From positions 70,718,001-70,782,000 of the forward strand of contig JASDFA010000019.1 of the NCBI GenBank assembly GCA_035772735.1: a stretch of 64,000 nucleotides of DNA, in the 5' to 3' direction. How positions within the stretch are numbered: the stretch's first letter is position 1; each line of letters begins with the position of its first letter. Below, piece by piece: positions 42,572-53,732 of the stretch. The translations under genes and the position numbers were made by a program. Under the pieces are notes generated by a model. The model had not been told where the DNA came from and made no database searches. It saw nothing but the letters and a program-made list of their open reading frames with translations. The DNA is from Datura wrightii (Eukaryota > Streptophyta > Magnoliopsida > Solanales > Solanaceae).

Positions 42572-45090
42572 CATAACTGAGCGGAATCTAACTATAAGGA
42601 TCAAATTTAAAACTTTAAAGAAATAGTCTAACAAAAGTTAAATACATAGACTTAATTTGATTTCACATGTCTGAAAGCCTCTACAAAACTGATGAGTTGC
42701 TAGGACAGGTCCCCAGCTAAGTCCTAGAGTCTGAAAACTGAAATATAACTAAAATAAGAACATTGGTCTCGTCCTCGAGAGATAAGGACTCACCACAATT
42801 TGCTGAGATGGAAAAAAGAGTGTATCTACCCGCAGGGCTGAGTCTGGATACCTGAATCGATATCATGAAATGATATAGTGCATAAAGTATGCGGTCAGTA
42901 CTTGGAATGTACTAAGCATTTGGGAAATCGTAAACAAACTAAACATATAAGTACACAGGAAGGAGATAAACTGAGTACATCGTTATATAACTGATGTAGA
43001 ATGCAACGATCCTCTTTTGAGTCATGTACACATATACACATGAGCTTTTATTTGAAACTCATATTCTAAAGAATCATCAAACTCATGCATCAAGATCATA
43101 CACTGAATTGGACGTCTGCTGATAACTGCGTTTTGCATTATGCTATCTCTATTTTAAACCGAAGTCTAAAATATACGGAACTGAGCCAAACTAATAACAT
43201 AAACTAAGAGAGTCATTCTCTGCTATGTAGGGTCCCAACTGAACTAGGGAAAACATTCTCAGCTATGGAGAGTCCCTAACTAACTAAGGGAGTCATTCTC
43301 TACTATGGAGGGTCCCGACTGATCTAAGGGAAACATTCTCTGGTATGGAGAGTCCCTAACTGACTAAGGGAAACATTCTCGGCTATGGAGAGTCCCTGAC
43401 TGACCAAGGGAAACATTCTCAGCTACGGAGAGTCCGTAGCTGACTAGAACATGAGGAGTACTGATATGACATTATTCATTTGGACTATGCTACTACAGCT
43501 AATTAGAAATATGAGCATTTACTGATTTCATTATATGACATTCGTTTAGAAAGGATTAAGGCTACTTTCTACTAACAACAAGCCCAAAAGTCTGAAGGAT
43601 CATTCTCATGTTTTATCATCATAATTCATATCGTCATGGTACCAAATCATCATTAAATCCACACATCTTGCATTCACGAACATCTATAGATTTATATCAT
43701 ACTTTACACACCTCCACAACATTCAATTTTCGAGTTCATAGTATAAGGCGTATAACATAGAGTCATGTAGGATCCATAGGTCCAATTCACACTTTAGCAT
43801 ATATAGATTGATTAATATATTCTAAATTTACTTAAAAAGCACACATAATTAACTCATACCTTAAACATGTACCACGAGATCATGGTAGAAGCATATATTT
43901 AGTTCATGGAACCCATTATGAAATTTACTCCAATTCATAAAGAAGATATGATAAATATGCCGTTAACATAGGTTCACCTCATACTCAAAACATTTACATC
44001 GAAAGCATAATGAAAACACATATATACTTCCCGTTGATCAAGCTCATAAGTTCTAATCTCATCTCAACATATCTATCAAACATATATTCTAGTTTTTAAG
44101 GTAATTCTTGCGATCTTCACATATTTTAGGCATGGATAAAAGTTCTTGGTATAATCGAGTGAACAATAACAAAATCCCCATAAAATTTTAAGCTAGCTCA
44201 TGAAGGAAGTTCTATAATCATGCATTCCCACCATTTAGCACATAATTCAAGATAGTAAAATAATTCCATAAGCATAGTTTACTTTTACTCCTAATAGGTC
44301 TTAGAATTTATAAAAGATAAAGAAGAAATCATCTATAAATCGAAACCCCAGATCATACTTTTCTAGAATAAGGGAATTGGGTTCTTAAATAAAACATTTA
44401 GGGCACAAGTATGGAAGGATACCCTTGTTGAAAAACCCACATACCTGATTCAAGAAGAAACCCCCACTTGAATTTGCACCTTGAAGCCTTGAGGGACCCT
44501 TGTTGAACTCTTAAGTCTTGAGAGAGAGGAGGAAAAAGAGTTTGAGAGTGATTTTTGATTGAATTAGGGTATAGGTTAGTTATCCCCTTAAAAAAGTCTA
44601 ATATCATACTCAAAACGACGTAGTTTATGAGTTAGAAGTACAGGATTTTATTAGAACATCCCTAGAAAAAAGCAGGAAAAATCACCCTGCTAGTCCCCAC
44701 GAGTCGAAGGGTAGGCAAAGACTCGTGGGGCCAAGTCGTGAAGTGCACTGGATAAATTTCCTTTTTTTTGCTCTTCTCTCGCCACGTGTTACTTGACGAG
44801 TCATCAGGTGCACGTCGACTCATCCTCTTTCCTCGGGACCTTGCCATAAATCACCAACATTCACCCAACGGCCGACCTAACGAGTCTTTTTCTACCTAAC
44901 AAATCGTTAGGTTGTCTGTGGTCACTGATCTAGGTTGCACCTCTTGATTGCTCCTCATGGGTCTGATCATGACTCGTGGGGTCACCTAACGAGTCGTGCC
45001 ACGACTCATTTTGTGGCAAAATTTCCAGCTTCTGTCTAAATTCTATCTTTAAGTCTGAAATCTAATCTTAGAAACTTCTAGGGTATTAAA
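42572..45090 (-). repeat. M second LTR, main piece
   Basis: With 33241-33358 this gives a complete LTR of about 2.64 kb. The minus-strand start at 45090 has decayed (TTTAATACCC for TGTAATACCC). It carries the minisatellite (43204-43446), a donor-like site at about 44460 (minus) and the ACGACTCGTGG cluster (44690-45010). It preserves the empty sites of C and T. Confidence 0.82.
43204..43446. repeat. Minisatellite in second M LTR, six units of about 41 bp
   Basis: Same unit as 28274-28476 but one unit more. The extra unit begins 'ctaagggagtcattctctactatgg', repeating the first unit type. Confidence 0.85.
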
Positions 45091-45340
45091 ATATCTCCCC
45101 CTTGGGAACATTCATCCTCGAATGTTGGATAAACATACATAAAGGATAGCGACAAAATTGAAATCCCAAAATCAATCAATTACAGCTAAACCAATGAAGT
45201 ATATGACTCCGACCGATCTTACATATCTGAGCTGAACATCAAAATCTTACATGCATGCTAGGGCACAAGAGGGACTGAAAGACATGAAACTAACATGGAA
45301 CTATTTACAACACCGAGAAGGATTCTTTTCCCTCTAATCG
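45091..45340 (-). other. M-type 3' internal fragment beyond the second LTR
   Basis: Starts with the polypurine tract complement ATATCTCCCCC and is about 90% identical by eye to 30911-31165. An insertion flank should stand here, so this indicates a tandem M copy that shares the LTR, cut off at the N gag junction near 45340. Confidence 0.7.
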
Positions 45341-45994
45341 GCACTAAACTCCATGAACAAACTTGCTCACACAAGCTTTCTGATTGACCACTAACTCTGG
45401 CGCATACTTGGAAAGGCGAGTGAACTCCAAAGCATACTCTTGGACTATCATGCGACCCTATTTCAAGTTCACAAACTCCGCTTCCTTAAGTTCCCTTATA
45501 TCACTAGGGAAGAACTGATCTAGAAATGCGGTGTGGAACTCGTCCCAGCTAATAGGGCCTGCACCAACTACCCTACTATCCTTCCATTTCTTAAAAGAAA
45601 TATGTGCAACCCCTTTTAGTTGATAAGAGGCTATGTAAACGCACTCCCCATTAGTCACTCCTATGGATTTGTTGATCTTCAAAATCTCATCCATGAACTC
45701 ATGTGGATCCTCGTCCACTTTTGACCCAAGGAACACTAGTGGGTTCATCATCAGATAATCTCTGACCTGAGCCGCCGCCATATTCCCGTTCTGAGGGAAA
45801 TGCACCACCACCTGTTTATTGACCTGGGAGGTCAAGGCCTGTGCTAGCATCTATATGGTTGCCCTGAATTCAGCATGGGCAGCCGGCTCTGGTGCATGCT
45901 CCTCATGGGCTGGTGGAACCTGTTGGTTCCCATCCCCGTTGCCATCCTCATGGACATTTCTGTTTCTCCTTCCATTCACTCAACATGGAGCCAT
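45341..45994 (-). pseudogene. N gag N-terminal half
   Basis: Minus-strand ATG at 45992-45994, four bases after a CTGCAG acceptor-like site. It begins MAPC, then a stop, then VNGRRNRN as in C. The stretch 45458-45850 is open for 130 codons: AQVRDYLMMNPLVFLGSKVDEDPHEFMDEILK, SYQLKGVAHISFKKWKDSR, WDEFHTAFLDQFFPSDIRELKEAEFVNLK. This is the typical chromoviral capsid region. Similarity continues to SKYAPELVVNQ...FVHGV near 45345 and stops at the M fragment. The rest is at 17400-17590. Confidence 0.82.
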
Positions 45995-46189
45995 GATTCT
46001 GCAGACACTTATAGCACAAGTTAGAAGGATAGAGAGATATTTCATCGCACGACATAGATCATGAAAGAAGGCAACATTTCCTAAATGTTTCATAGCCCCT
46101 TTATCATAAGTGTGGCGCGCTTTACACCCATGAAAAAGGCTCTACTTAATGCAACTTTCAGACATCCTAGGAAACTTCAAAACCTATTT

Positions 46190-46200
46190 CTCTGATACCA
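46190..46200 (-). promoter_or_regulatory. N primer-binding site (initiator Met tRNA)
   Basis: Minus strand TGGTATCAGAG, 4 bases from the 5' LTR end at 46205. The leader 45995-46189 is the conserved chromoviral leader. Confidence 0.85.
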
Positions 46201-46204
46201 AGTT

Positions 46205-48345
46205 TGTTATGACTCGACCATAGGCCTGGATCTAGATACAGGACAAGGAACCCCGAGGGACTCCAAGTCGAACCATGACATAAACATAACATCTAACTCA
46301 ATCAATAAAAGTGGAAGATCAACATAAATAACACAACAGAAGTTTACATACATAATAATGAAAGTCTGCATATGGATCAAACTAGAATAGAATCAATTTT
46401 TTTTATTTCATTTTTTTGTTTACAAGTTGAATTCTATAAACATCTCAAAGCCTCAAACATAACAGATGAGTTGATGGGACATCATCCCCAACTAACTTGA
46501 CAAGTCTGAAATTAAAAAAAACATAATCAATGCGGATATTAAACGTCCTAGACTCACCACTACCAGCTGAGTAGGTCTGAGAAGGAGAGCAGGGACTAAG
46601 GATGCTTTTGAGAATGATCTCTCGGATCTGTATCATAAAACGATATAGCATAGAGTATGCAGTCAGTACTTGGAATGTACTGAGAATGCAAAGTAAATGA
46701 AAACCGACATTTAAAATACATAAGAGTTCATAAAAGTAGGACAACATGATCATAATATAAATATTCTAATGTAAACATAAAGTCTCAAGGTTTTAAAAAC
46801 ATTCGTAAAACAGTCATAATCGTATTCGTAGGAGAAAAGCTTCATTAAACATGTTTTGAGCCAAAGTAACATAAACATAACCATGCATAAATCATGAGGA
46901 ACAATGGGAGGACTCGTTATAATCGACGCCATCATGATAGAGCCTTACATGATGCCCCAACTTTCTCACTCAAGTAGGAAGAGCCATCCCAGGTTTGCCA
47001 GGCAAGGGACGTGTACAATGTGATATCACAGGGATACAATAACATTAACATGTAAATATATATCATACGGTGACACGTAGTTCTGAGACACCGGCGTACT
47101 TATTTGAACGCCGGGCTACTCGGCGATAGACACTACTCCCAAAAACATGCACGCGAGGCTCGTATCATAATCATAATCATTCATGAAGTACATGGCCAAT
47201 TATAACATAACATACTTGAGATACATGAATAGCCATGAATGAGGCCCGTAGAATGGCCAAGATTCATAAATCCATAATCCAGGAAATCCATGCTTACTTT
47301 TAAAACATTAAAATACTTGATATTCATAAATTCCTTATGATTATTTGAGAGAAATTTTATCATAATTCATAAATCATAATGGGCTAAAGGACAACAAGGT
47401 CACAATGAAATCATAACTTAGCTTTTCATGAATCATGCAAAATTGGGCATAGTTTTGTAGAAATCGAATCTATAAATATATAATTGAAATAGTCATAAAA
47501 TCTACCCATAACTCATAAAATATTAACTTATACACAAAAAGTGATTGATCCATAGATAGATCATAAGGATTTCATAAGAATTGGGATAAACCCCACCCTC
47601 ATATCATGAAACTTGAATTATAGGAGTAGAGTTCATGGAATTGAGAAAATATTTGGGCCTGAGAGTGAGAGGAACTCTCATTCATCGACTCAAATACCTA
47701 GGTAGATTGATTTTACCCTCTTCCCTGAACACCCAAAACAAATTGAAGGAGAATTGACGAATTCTAGCCTTGATCACCTCTAAGAGCCTCCTAGTCTTGC
47801 ATGCATGGAATAGTAAGGCTCAGGATAGGTTTAACACTCTTAAAAACCTCATAACAGAGCTTAAACTGACATTGTTTTGGGCCTTAGGACCATAGGAATT
47901 ACGGAAAATCCCTTAATAAACTCGCAGGGAAAAACAGACTGCCAGTGCCAACGAGGGACTGGATGAGTCGTTGCCATGGACCATAACTCGTGGTCAGGAC
48001 TCATGACATACACTCTCCAGAATTCACCTAAGGCTCACCAAGGGGAATCCTACAAGTCGTTACTGGTGACCATGACTCGTGGTCTTCACTGCCCAAGATT
48101 CCTTTTCCTTCACTCTATCCTTAGCCATGACTGACTCAACAAGTCGTGGTGCTAACCACGACTCATGGTCATGTCCGTGGTCACCCAAAACTCAAAAATT
48201 TCCAACTTAAGCCATGCACCTCACTGTGAGTCACTTCACAACTCATGGTCTACCCCACGAGTCACAGGATGACTCGTTCTATGATCTGGTGTAGAAAATC
48301 TTATTTTCTCCATTTCAACTCTTGAGTCTGATCTTAAGCATTACA
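46205..48345 (-). repeat. N 5' LTR, complete
   Basis: 2141 bp; minus-strand TGTAATGCTTAAG (48345) to GTCATAACA (46205). Nearly the same length as the E 3' LTR (2138 bp) and the same family. Contains the motif cluster at 47960-48280. It directly abuts E pol, which reads in the opposite direction. Confidence 0.85.
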
Positions 48346-49200
48346 ATTTCTAAGGGTTGCATGTACTATCTAGTTAGGGTTAAGGATGCTACGTTCAAAA
48401 CCCCAACAACCCTAGTTAGGGTTGTAGTGTGCGAATATCCAGAAGTGTTTCCAGATGATTTACCAGGAATTCCTCCCGAGCTGGAGATCAATTTTGGTAT
48501 TCACCTTCTTCTCAATACACAACCTATATTTATTCCTCGTTACATAATCGATCCAGCTGAGCTAAAGGAATTGAAGGAGTAGTTGAATGATCTTTTAGAT
48601 AAGGGTTTCATCAGACCTAGAAAATACCCATGGGGTGTACTGGTTCTCTTTGTCCAGAAGAATAATGGTTCCCTTAAGATGTGCATTGATTACCGGTAAT
48701 TGAACAAGGTCACTGTGAAGAACAAGTATCCTCTCCTCAGTATTGATGATTTGTTTGACCAGCTTCAGGGTTCTAAGTGTTTCTCAAAGATAGATCTTAC
48801 ATTCGGATACCATTAGCTTAGGGTTCCGGAGAGTTATATTCCGAAGATAGCCTTTAGGACTCAGTATGGTCACTATGAGTTTTAGTTATATCTTCTGGGC
48901 TAACGAATTCTCTTGCATCTTTTATGAATTTTATGAATGGGGTGTTCAATCCATATTTTGATATGCTCATAGATGATATTCTCATATACTCTCGGAGCGA
49001 GGAGAAGCATGCTGCTCATTTTTGGGTGGTGCTATAGACCTTTACAGATTGCCAATTTTATGCGAATTTCAGCAAATGTGAGTTTTGGTTAAACTCAGTG
49101 GCATTTTTGGGTCATGTGGTGTCAAGTGAGGGCATACAGGTGGACTCTCAAAAGACAGAAGCAGCAGAGAATTGGCCTAGACCAGTTAGTCCTTCGGATA
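48346..49200 (+). pseudogene. E protease end and reverse transcriptase, heavily decayed
   Basis: Begins inside the PR-RT linker (ISKGCMYYLVRVKDAT), cut by the N insertion. It continues VVCEYPEVFPDDLPGIPPE, IFIPRY and then many stops: LLDKGFIRPRKYPWG, CIDYR-stop, RIDDLF-like, KIDLTFGYH and a shortened catalytic box MLIDDILIYS, where six residues before the box are deleted. No frame exceeds 90 codons. The gag and most of the protease of E are missing from the window. Confidence 0.78.
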
Positions 49201-49925
49201 TCAGGAGTTTCTTGGGTTTAATCAATTAATACCAGAGGTTTGTTGAAGGGTTTTCATCGATTGCCGCACCGTTGACTAAATTGACTCAAAAGAAGGTGAA
49301 GTTTCAATGGTTGGAGTTTTTTGAGAAAAGCTTCCAAGAGTTGAAGACTCGACTCACCTCAACACCAGTGTTGACCCTACCTGAGGGTACCGATGGGTTT
49401 TTGGTGTATTGGGACACCTCAAGGATCGACCTTGGTTGTGTACTAATGTAGCATGGTAAGGTTATAGCCTATGCTTCTATTAAGATGAAGGTCCATTTAA
49501 AGAACTATCTGACTCACAACCTCGAGTTGGCGGCAATAGTATTTGCCTTGAAGATTTGGAGGCACTATCTGTACAGGGTCCATGTGGATGTGTTTACGGA
49601 CCACAAAAGACTATAGTATGTGTTTATCCAGAAGGATCTAAACCTGTGATAAAGAAGGCGGTTGGAGCTTCTTAAAGATTATGATATGAGGGTCCTTTAT
49701 CATCTAAGGAAGGCAAATGTTGTGGTAAACACTCTTAGTAGGCATTCTGTGGAGAGTGTGTCCCATGTAGATGAGGAAAGGAAAGAGTTAGTGAAGGATG
49801 TGCATCGGCTTGCATGATTAAGAATTTGTCTTGTTGACTCGACAGATTGTGGTGTCATTTTTCAGAATGGATTAGAATCTTCCTTGGTGACCAAGGTCAA
49901 AGCTAGATAAGACGAGGATCCTATT
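49201..49925 (+). pseudogene. E RNase H region, heavily decayed
   Basis: Recognisable by order and fragments: PLTKLTQKKVKFQW, LTLPEGTDGFLVYWDTS (family CDAS), HNLELAA, a VFTDHKR-like segment and YHLRKANVV. There are many stops and frameshifts; no frame over 60 codons. Confidence 0.7.
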
Positions 49926-51330
49926 TTGGTAAAGTTGCAGGAATTCGTTCAGAATCAGAAAGTGGAGGTCGTCTCCCAAGGGGGAGATGGTGTGCTTCGT
50001 TATCAGGGTCGTCTATGTGTTTTGGGTGTTAATGATTTGAGAGATCAGATGTTGCACGAGGCTTATGGTTCCATATATTCTATACATCCAGGTGTCACCA
50101 AGATGTACCGTGACCTATAGAAAGTCTATTGGTTGAATGGCATGAAGAAGGACATAGCAGAGTTTATGGCTAAGTGTTCGAACTGTCGACAAGTGAAGGT
50201 TGAGCATCAAATACCTGGAGGTGTGCTGCAAGATATTAGTATCCCTAATTGGAAGTAGAAGGAGATCAATATGGACTTCATTACAGGGTTGCCTCACACT
50301 TGTCGAAAGTATGACTCTATTTGGGTGGTTGTAGACAGGTTGACTAAGGGAACTCATTTCCAACCGGTTAAAACTATCGATTCAGCAGAGGAATATGCCA
50401 AATTATTCATTAAGGAGTTAGTTCTGTTGGATGGAGTACCTTGTACATCATATCAGATAGAGGTACTCAATTTACCTCCTAGTTTTGGAGATCATTTTAG
50501 AAGGGACTCGGTACTCAGGTCAAGCTTGGCACAACATTTCACTCGAAAATAGATGGTTAGGCTGAGAGGACAATTTAGACTCTTGAGGATATGTTGAGAG
50601 CATGTGTGATTGATTCAAGGGTAGTTGGGATGATCATTTGCCTCTCATTAAGTTTGCATATAACAACAACTACCATTCCAGCATTCGGATGGCTCCGTTT
50701 GAGGCTCTTTATGGGTGGTGGTGTACATCAACTATTGGTTGATTCGAGGTCGGTGAAGCTACATTGATAGGTCCAAATTCAGTTCACGAGGCTATATATA
50801 AGGTTCAGCTTATAAGGGAGAGATTGAAAATAGCTCAAAGTTTTCAAAAGTTTTATGCGTATGTGAGGAGGAGAGAACTTGAGTTTGAAGTTGGTGATTG
50901 GGTGTTTCTGAAGGTATCTCCCATGAATGGAGTGATGAGATTCAGAAAGAAGGGGAAACTTAGTTTCCGTTATGTAGGCTCATACCGAATTGTGAGACGT
51001 ATTGGCAATGTGGCCTATGAGTTGGAGTTGCCCTTAGAATTTGCTTCAGTTTGTCTAGTTTTTCATGTATCGCTCTTAAAAAAGTGTTTGGGTGATCCAA
51101 CTTTGGTTTTTTCGATGGAGAGCATAGGTGTAAAGGATAGCCCTAGCTATATGAGGAGGTCTCGGTGGAAATACTTGATCGTCAGGTTTGAAAGCTATGA
51201 AGTAAAGATGTGGCCTTAGTCAAGGTAATATGGAGGAACCAGCATGCCAAGGGAGCTACATGGGAAGCCAAAGCAGATATGATAGCTAAATGCCCACATC
51301 TATTCCCTTCTGTCTCAATTTTAGCTTGAG
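49926..51330 (+). pseudogene. E integrase and chromodomain, decayed
   Basis: Stretches 49926-50120 (linker and start of the HHCC finger), 50271-50552 (core: SIWVVVDRLTKGTHF; the second Asp segment is frameshifted) and 50764-51219. The last gives the integrase C-terminus: RRRELEFEVGDWVFLKVSPM, KLSFRYVGSYRIV and VFHVSLLKKCLGDP. A chromodomain remnant (VIWRNQHAKGATWEAKADM, CPHLF) lies at about 51220-51305. The Glu segment near 50550 reads VRLRGQ by frameshift and stop. Non-functional. Confidence 0.78.
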
Positions 51331-51547
51331 GTATCAATTTCCTCCCTAGTACTCTATTCAGTTTCATGTTCAGTTGATGTGCCCTAGTTTTTTTAATGTC
51401 AATGTATGTATGTATGATTCATGAAATCAGTTTAGTCTGGAGATAGGCACTCGGTCAGTTTCCAACTTTACATGTTCAGTATTTGGTGTGGTAGTGGCAT
51501 TCTCAGCTTTTCAGTATGTTTACCCATATTCGAGGAAGAATATTCCT

Positions 51548-51560
51548 AAGGGGGAGATAT
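51548..51560 (+). promoter_or_regulatory. E polypurine tract
   Basis: AAGGGGGAGATAT immediately before the LTR start TGTAATACGCC. This is the cleanest copy of the chromoviral tract in the window. Confidence 0.85.
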
Positions 51561-53698
51561 TGTAATACGCCAAAAGCCCTAAGATCATACCCGAGGGTTG
51601 AAATGGAGAAAATTGGATTTTCTGCACCAGGTCACAGGACGTTTCGTCCAGTGACCCGTGAGGTGCACCACGAGTTGTTAGGTGACTCATGGAGTGAAGG
51701 TTGCGTTGGTTGGATTTTTTAGTCAAGGAGTTGAATACGGGAGACCATGAATTGTGGTCAGGACCACAAGTCGTTAAGTAACTTGTGGTCAGTGGCTGGC
51801 GTGAAGGTTGAGATTTTGGGTAGTGCTCATCACGACTCGATTATCATGAGTCATTGGGAATACCACGAGTCGTGCTGTACCTCGTGGTGAACTTCAGAGG
51901 TGTGAATTCCAGTAATGGCCATGGAAGGCAGGCCACGAGTCATCCCCTCAGACCACAAATCGTCCAGTCCCTCGTTGGGACCGGCATGTGTATTTTACTG
52001 CGAACTTATTAAGGGGTTTTCCGTAATTCCTGAGTTCCTATGGCCTAAACTAAATCATTTTAAGCTTAGTTAGGATGTTTTAAGAGGGTTTAGCTTATTC
52101 TAAATCACTCCTCTCCATGCATGCAAGACTAGAAGGTTCCTAGGGGTGATCAAGTCTAAAATCCATCAATTCCCCTTCAATTTCCTTTGGGCATTCGAGG
52201 AAGAGTGTAAAATCAACTTACCCAGGTATGTGAGGCTATGAATGAGAGTTCGTTTTACTTTCATGCTCAAAATTCTTCTCCATTCCATGATTCTCAATTC
52301 TAGATTTAAGTTTTATGATCTTATGGGGTTCAACCCAATCCTTGTAAAATCCTCTATGATATATCTTTGGGTCAATTTCTTTCATGTATCAAATCAAGTT
52401 TTATGATCAATGGGTAGATTTTGTAACGATTTTGAATATAAATTTATAGATCTGAATTTTAATTAAATTATGCCCAATTATGTATGCTTCATGAAAAGTC
52501 AAGTTATGATCCTGTTATGATTTTGATCTTATTAAGTCTAAGTTTTGTTTATGATTCATGTTATGATTTTTCTTCAAGTACTCATCATGGATTTATGAAT
52601 ATTAAGTGCATACATGTTTTACAAGTATGCATGGACTTCATAAATTATGGATTTATGACTCTTGGACAACTCATGGGCCCTTACTCATGGCTAATCATGT
52701 ATTTCAAGTGGGATCCATCATGTTATTATTTGTTTGGCCATAAATTTCATGAATGATTTGATTATTATACGAGCCCTCATGTGCATGTTTTTGGGAGCAG
52801 TGTCTAGCACCGAGTAGAATTGACGCTCAGGTAAACCCCTGTGGTCTCAGAACTACGTGCCACCATAGACATATACATTTATTATGGGATCCCTGTGATA
52901 TCACCATATTGTACGTCCCTTGCCTGGCAAGCCTGGGACGACTCTGCCCACTTGAGCGAGATTGTTGGGGCATCATGTAAGCTATATCATGATGGTGTCA
53001 GTTATGATGATTCCTCTCATTGTTCCTCATGATTTATGCATTGTCATGTTATGTTATTTTGGCTCAAGCTATGTTTTTATAAAGTTTCTCTTACGATTAT
53101 GTTTACAAATAAATTATGAATGCTTTGAAAACCTTGAGCGCTCATGCTATGTTATGATATTTACTTCACGTTCATGGTGTCCTATTCTTATGAACTTTTA
53201 TGTGTTTTTAACTATCTGTTTTAGTTACCTAGCATACTTGCTACATTCCAAGTACTGACTGCATACTCTATGTTGTATTGTTTCATGATACAGGTCCGAG
53301 AGATCAGCCTCACCCGCACCATTTTAGTCTTACTTTCCTCTCAGATCTGTGTTAGCGAGGAGGTGGTGAGTCCTCTTCCTTTGAGGACATTAAGTTATCT
53401 ATAGTCATGTTATTTCAGTTACAGAATTTCCTTTGTCGAGCTTGTTGGGGATGCTGCCCCATCAGCTCATCAGTTATGTTAAAGGTTGTTCAGACATTAT
53501 GTAGAAATCAACTTGTCATTATTGGCTCTACTTTAGATCGATATGTATGCAGACTTCCACTTAAGTATGCTTTATTATTATATCAATATCTGCTTGTACT
53601 ATGCTCTTAGTTGTTACGTTCATGCCATGGGTCAACTTGGAGCCTCTCGGGGTTCCTTGTCCCGTGTCTCTATCTGGGCCTATGTTCGGGTCGTGGCA
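51561..53698 (+). repeat. E 3' LTR
   Basis: 2138 bp, TGTAATACGCC to GGGTCGTGGCA (the usual end GTGACA has mutated). It has the ACGAGTCGTGG cluster at 51640-51980, donor-like CCCAGGTATGTGAGG near 52221 and the 'catgccatgggtcaacttggag' tail. Bases 53699-53732 are the flank of E, split from 55172 onward by H. Confidence 0.85.
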
Positions 53699-53732
53699 CC
53701 ATAGCACCACTTTGAAGGAATGTTTTCATCTG

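Larger units (their letters stand above)
17591..45340 (-). mobile_element. M: gag-only chromovirus on minus strand, partly tandem, heavily interrupted
   Basis: Pieces on the minus strand, from left: 3' LTR (17591-18020, then 28160-28912 and 29693-30910), internal region (30911-33240), second LTR (33241-33358 and 42572-45090), then 250 bp of M-type 3' internal sequence (45091-45340). The internal region has a primer site and a gag remnant but no RT, RNase H or integrase. M therefore looks non-autonomous, or lost pol by deletion. Neither outer edge is an LTR terminus. Interrupted by C, T and G (with F). Confidence 0.65.
11905..48345 (-). mobile_element. N: chromovirus on minus strand, split by M and its contents
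   Basis: The 3' LTR (11905-13764, left end truncated), polypurine tract, pol and the C-terminal end of gag (to 17590) form the left part. The N-terminal half of gag, leader, primer site and a complete 5' LTR (46205-48345) form the right part. Between them, 17591-45340 holds M with nested C, S1, T, G and F. About 110 gag codons between the two halves are absent, so there was some loss at the junction. The intact LTR end at 48345 abuts E pol in the opposite orientation, so N inserted into E. All ORFs are broken. Confidence 0.7.

Noticed and set aside
42659..48345. One element with LTRs 42659-45090 and 46205-48345
   Set aside because: The two LTRs are of different families (M and N types). The gag between them pairs with the N LTR, so two elements meet near 45340.
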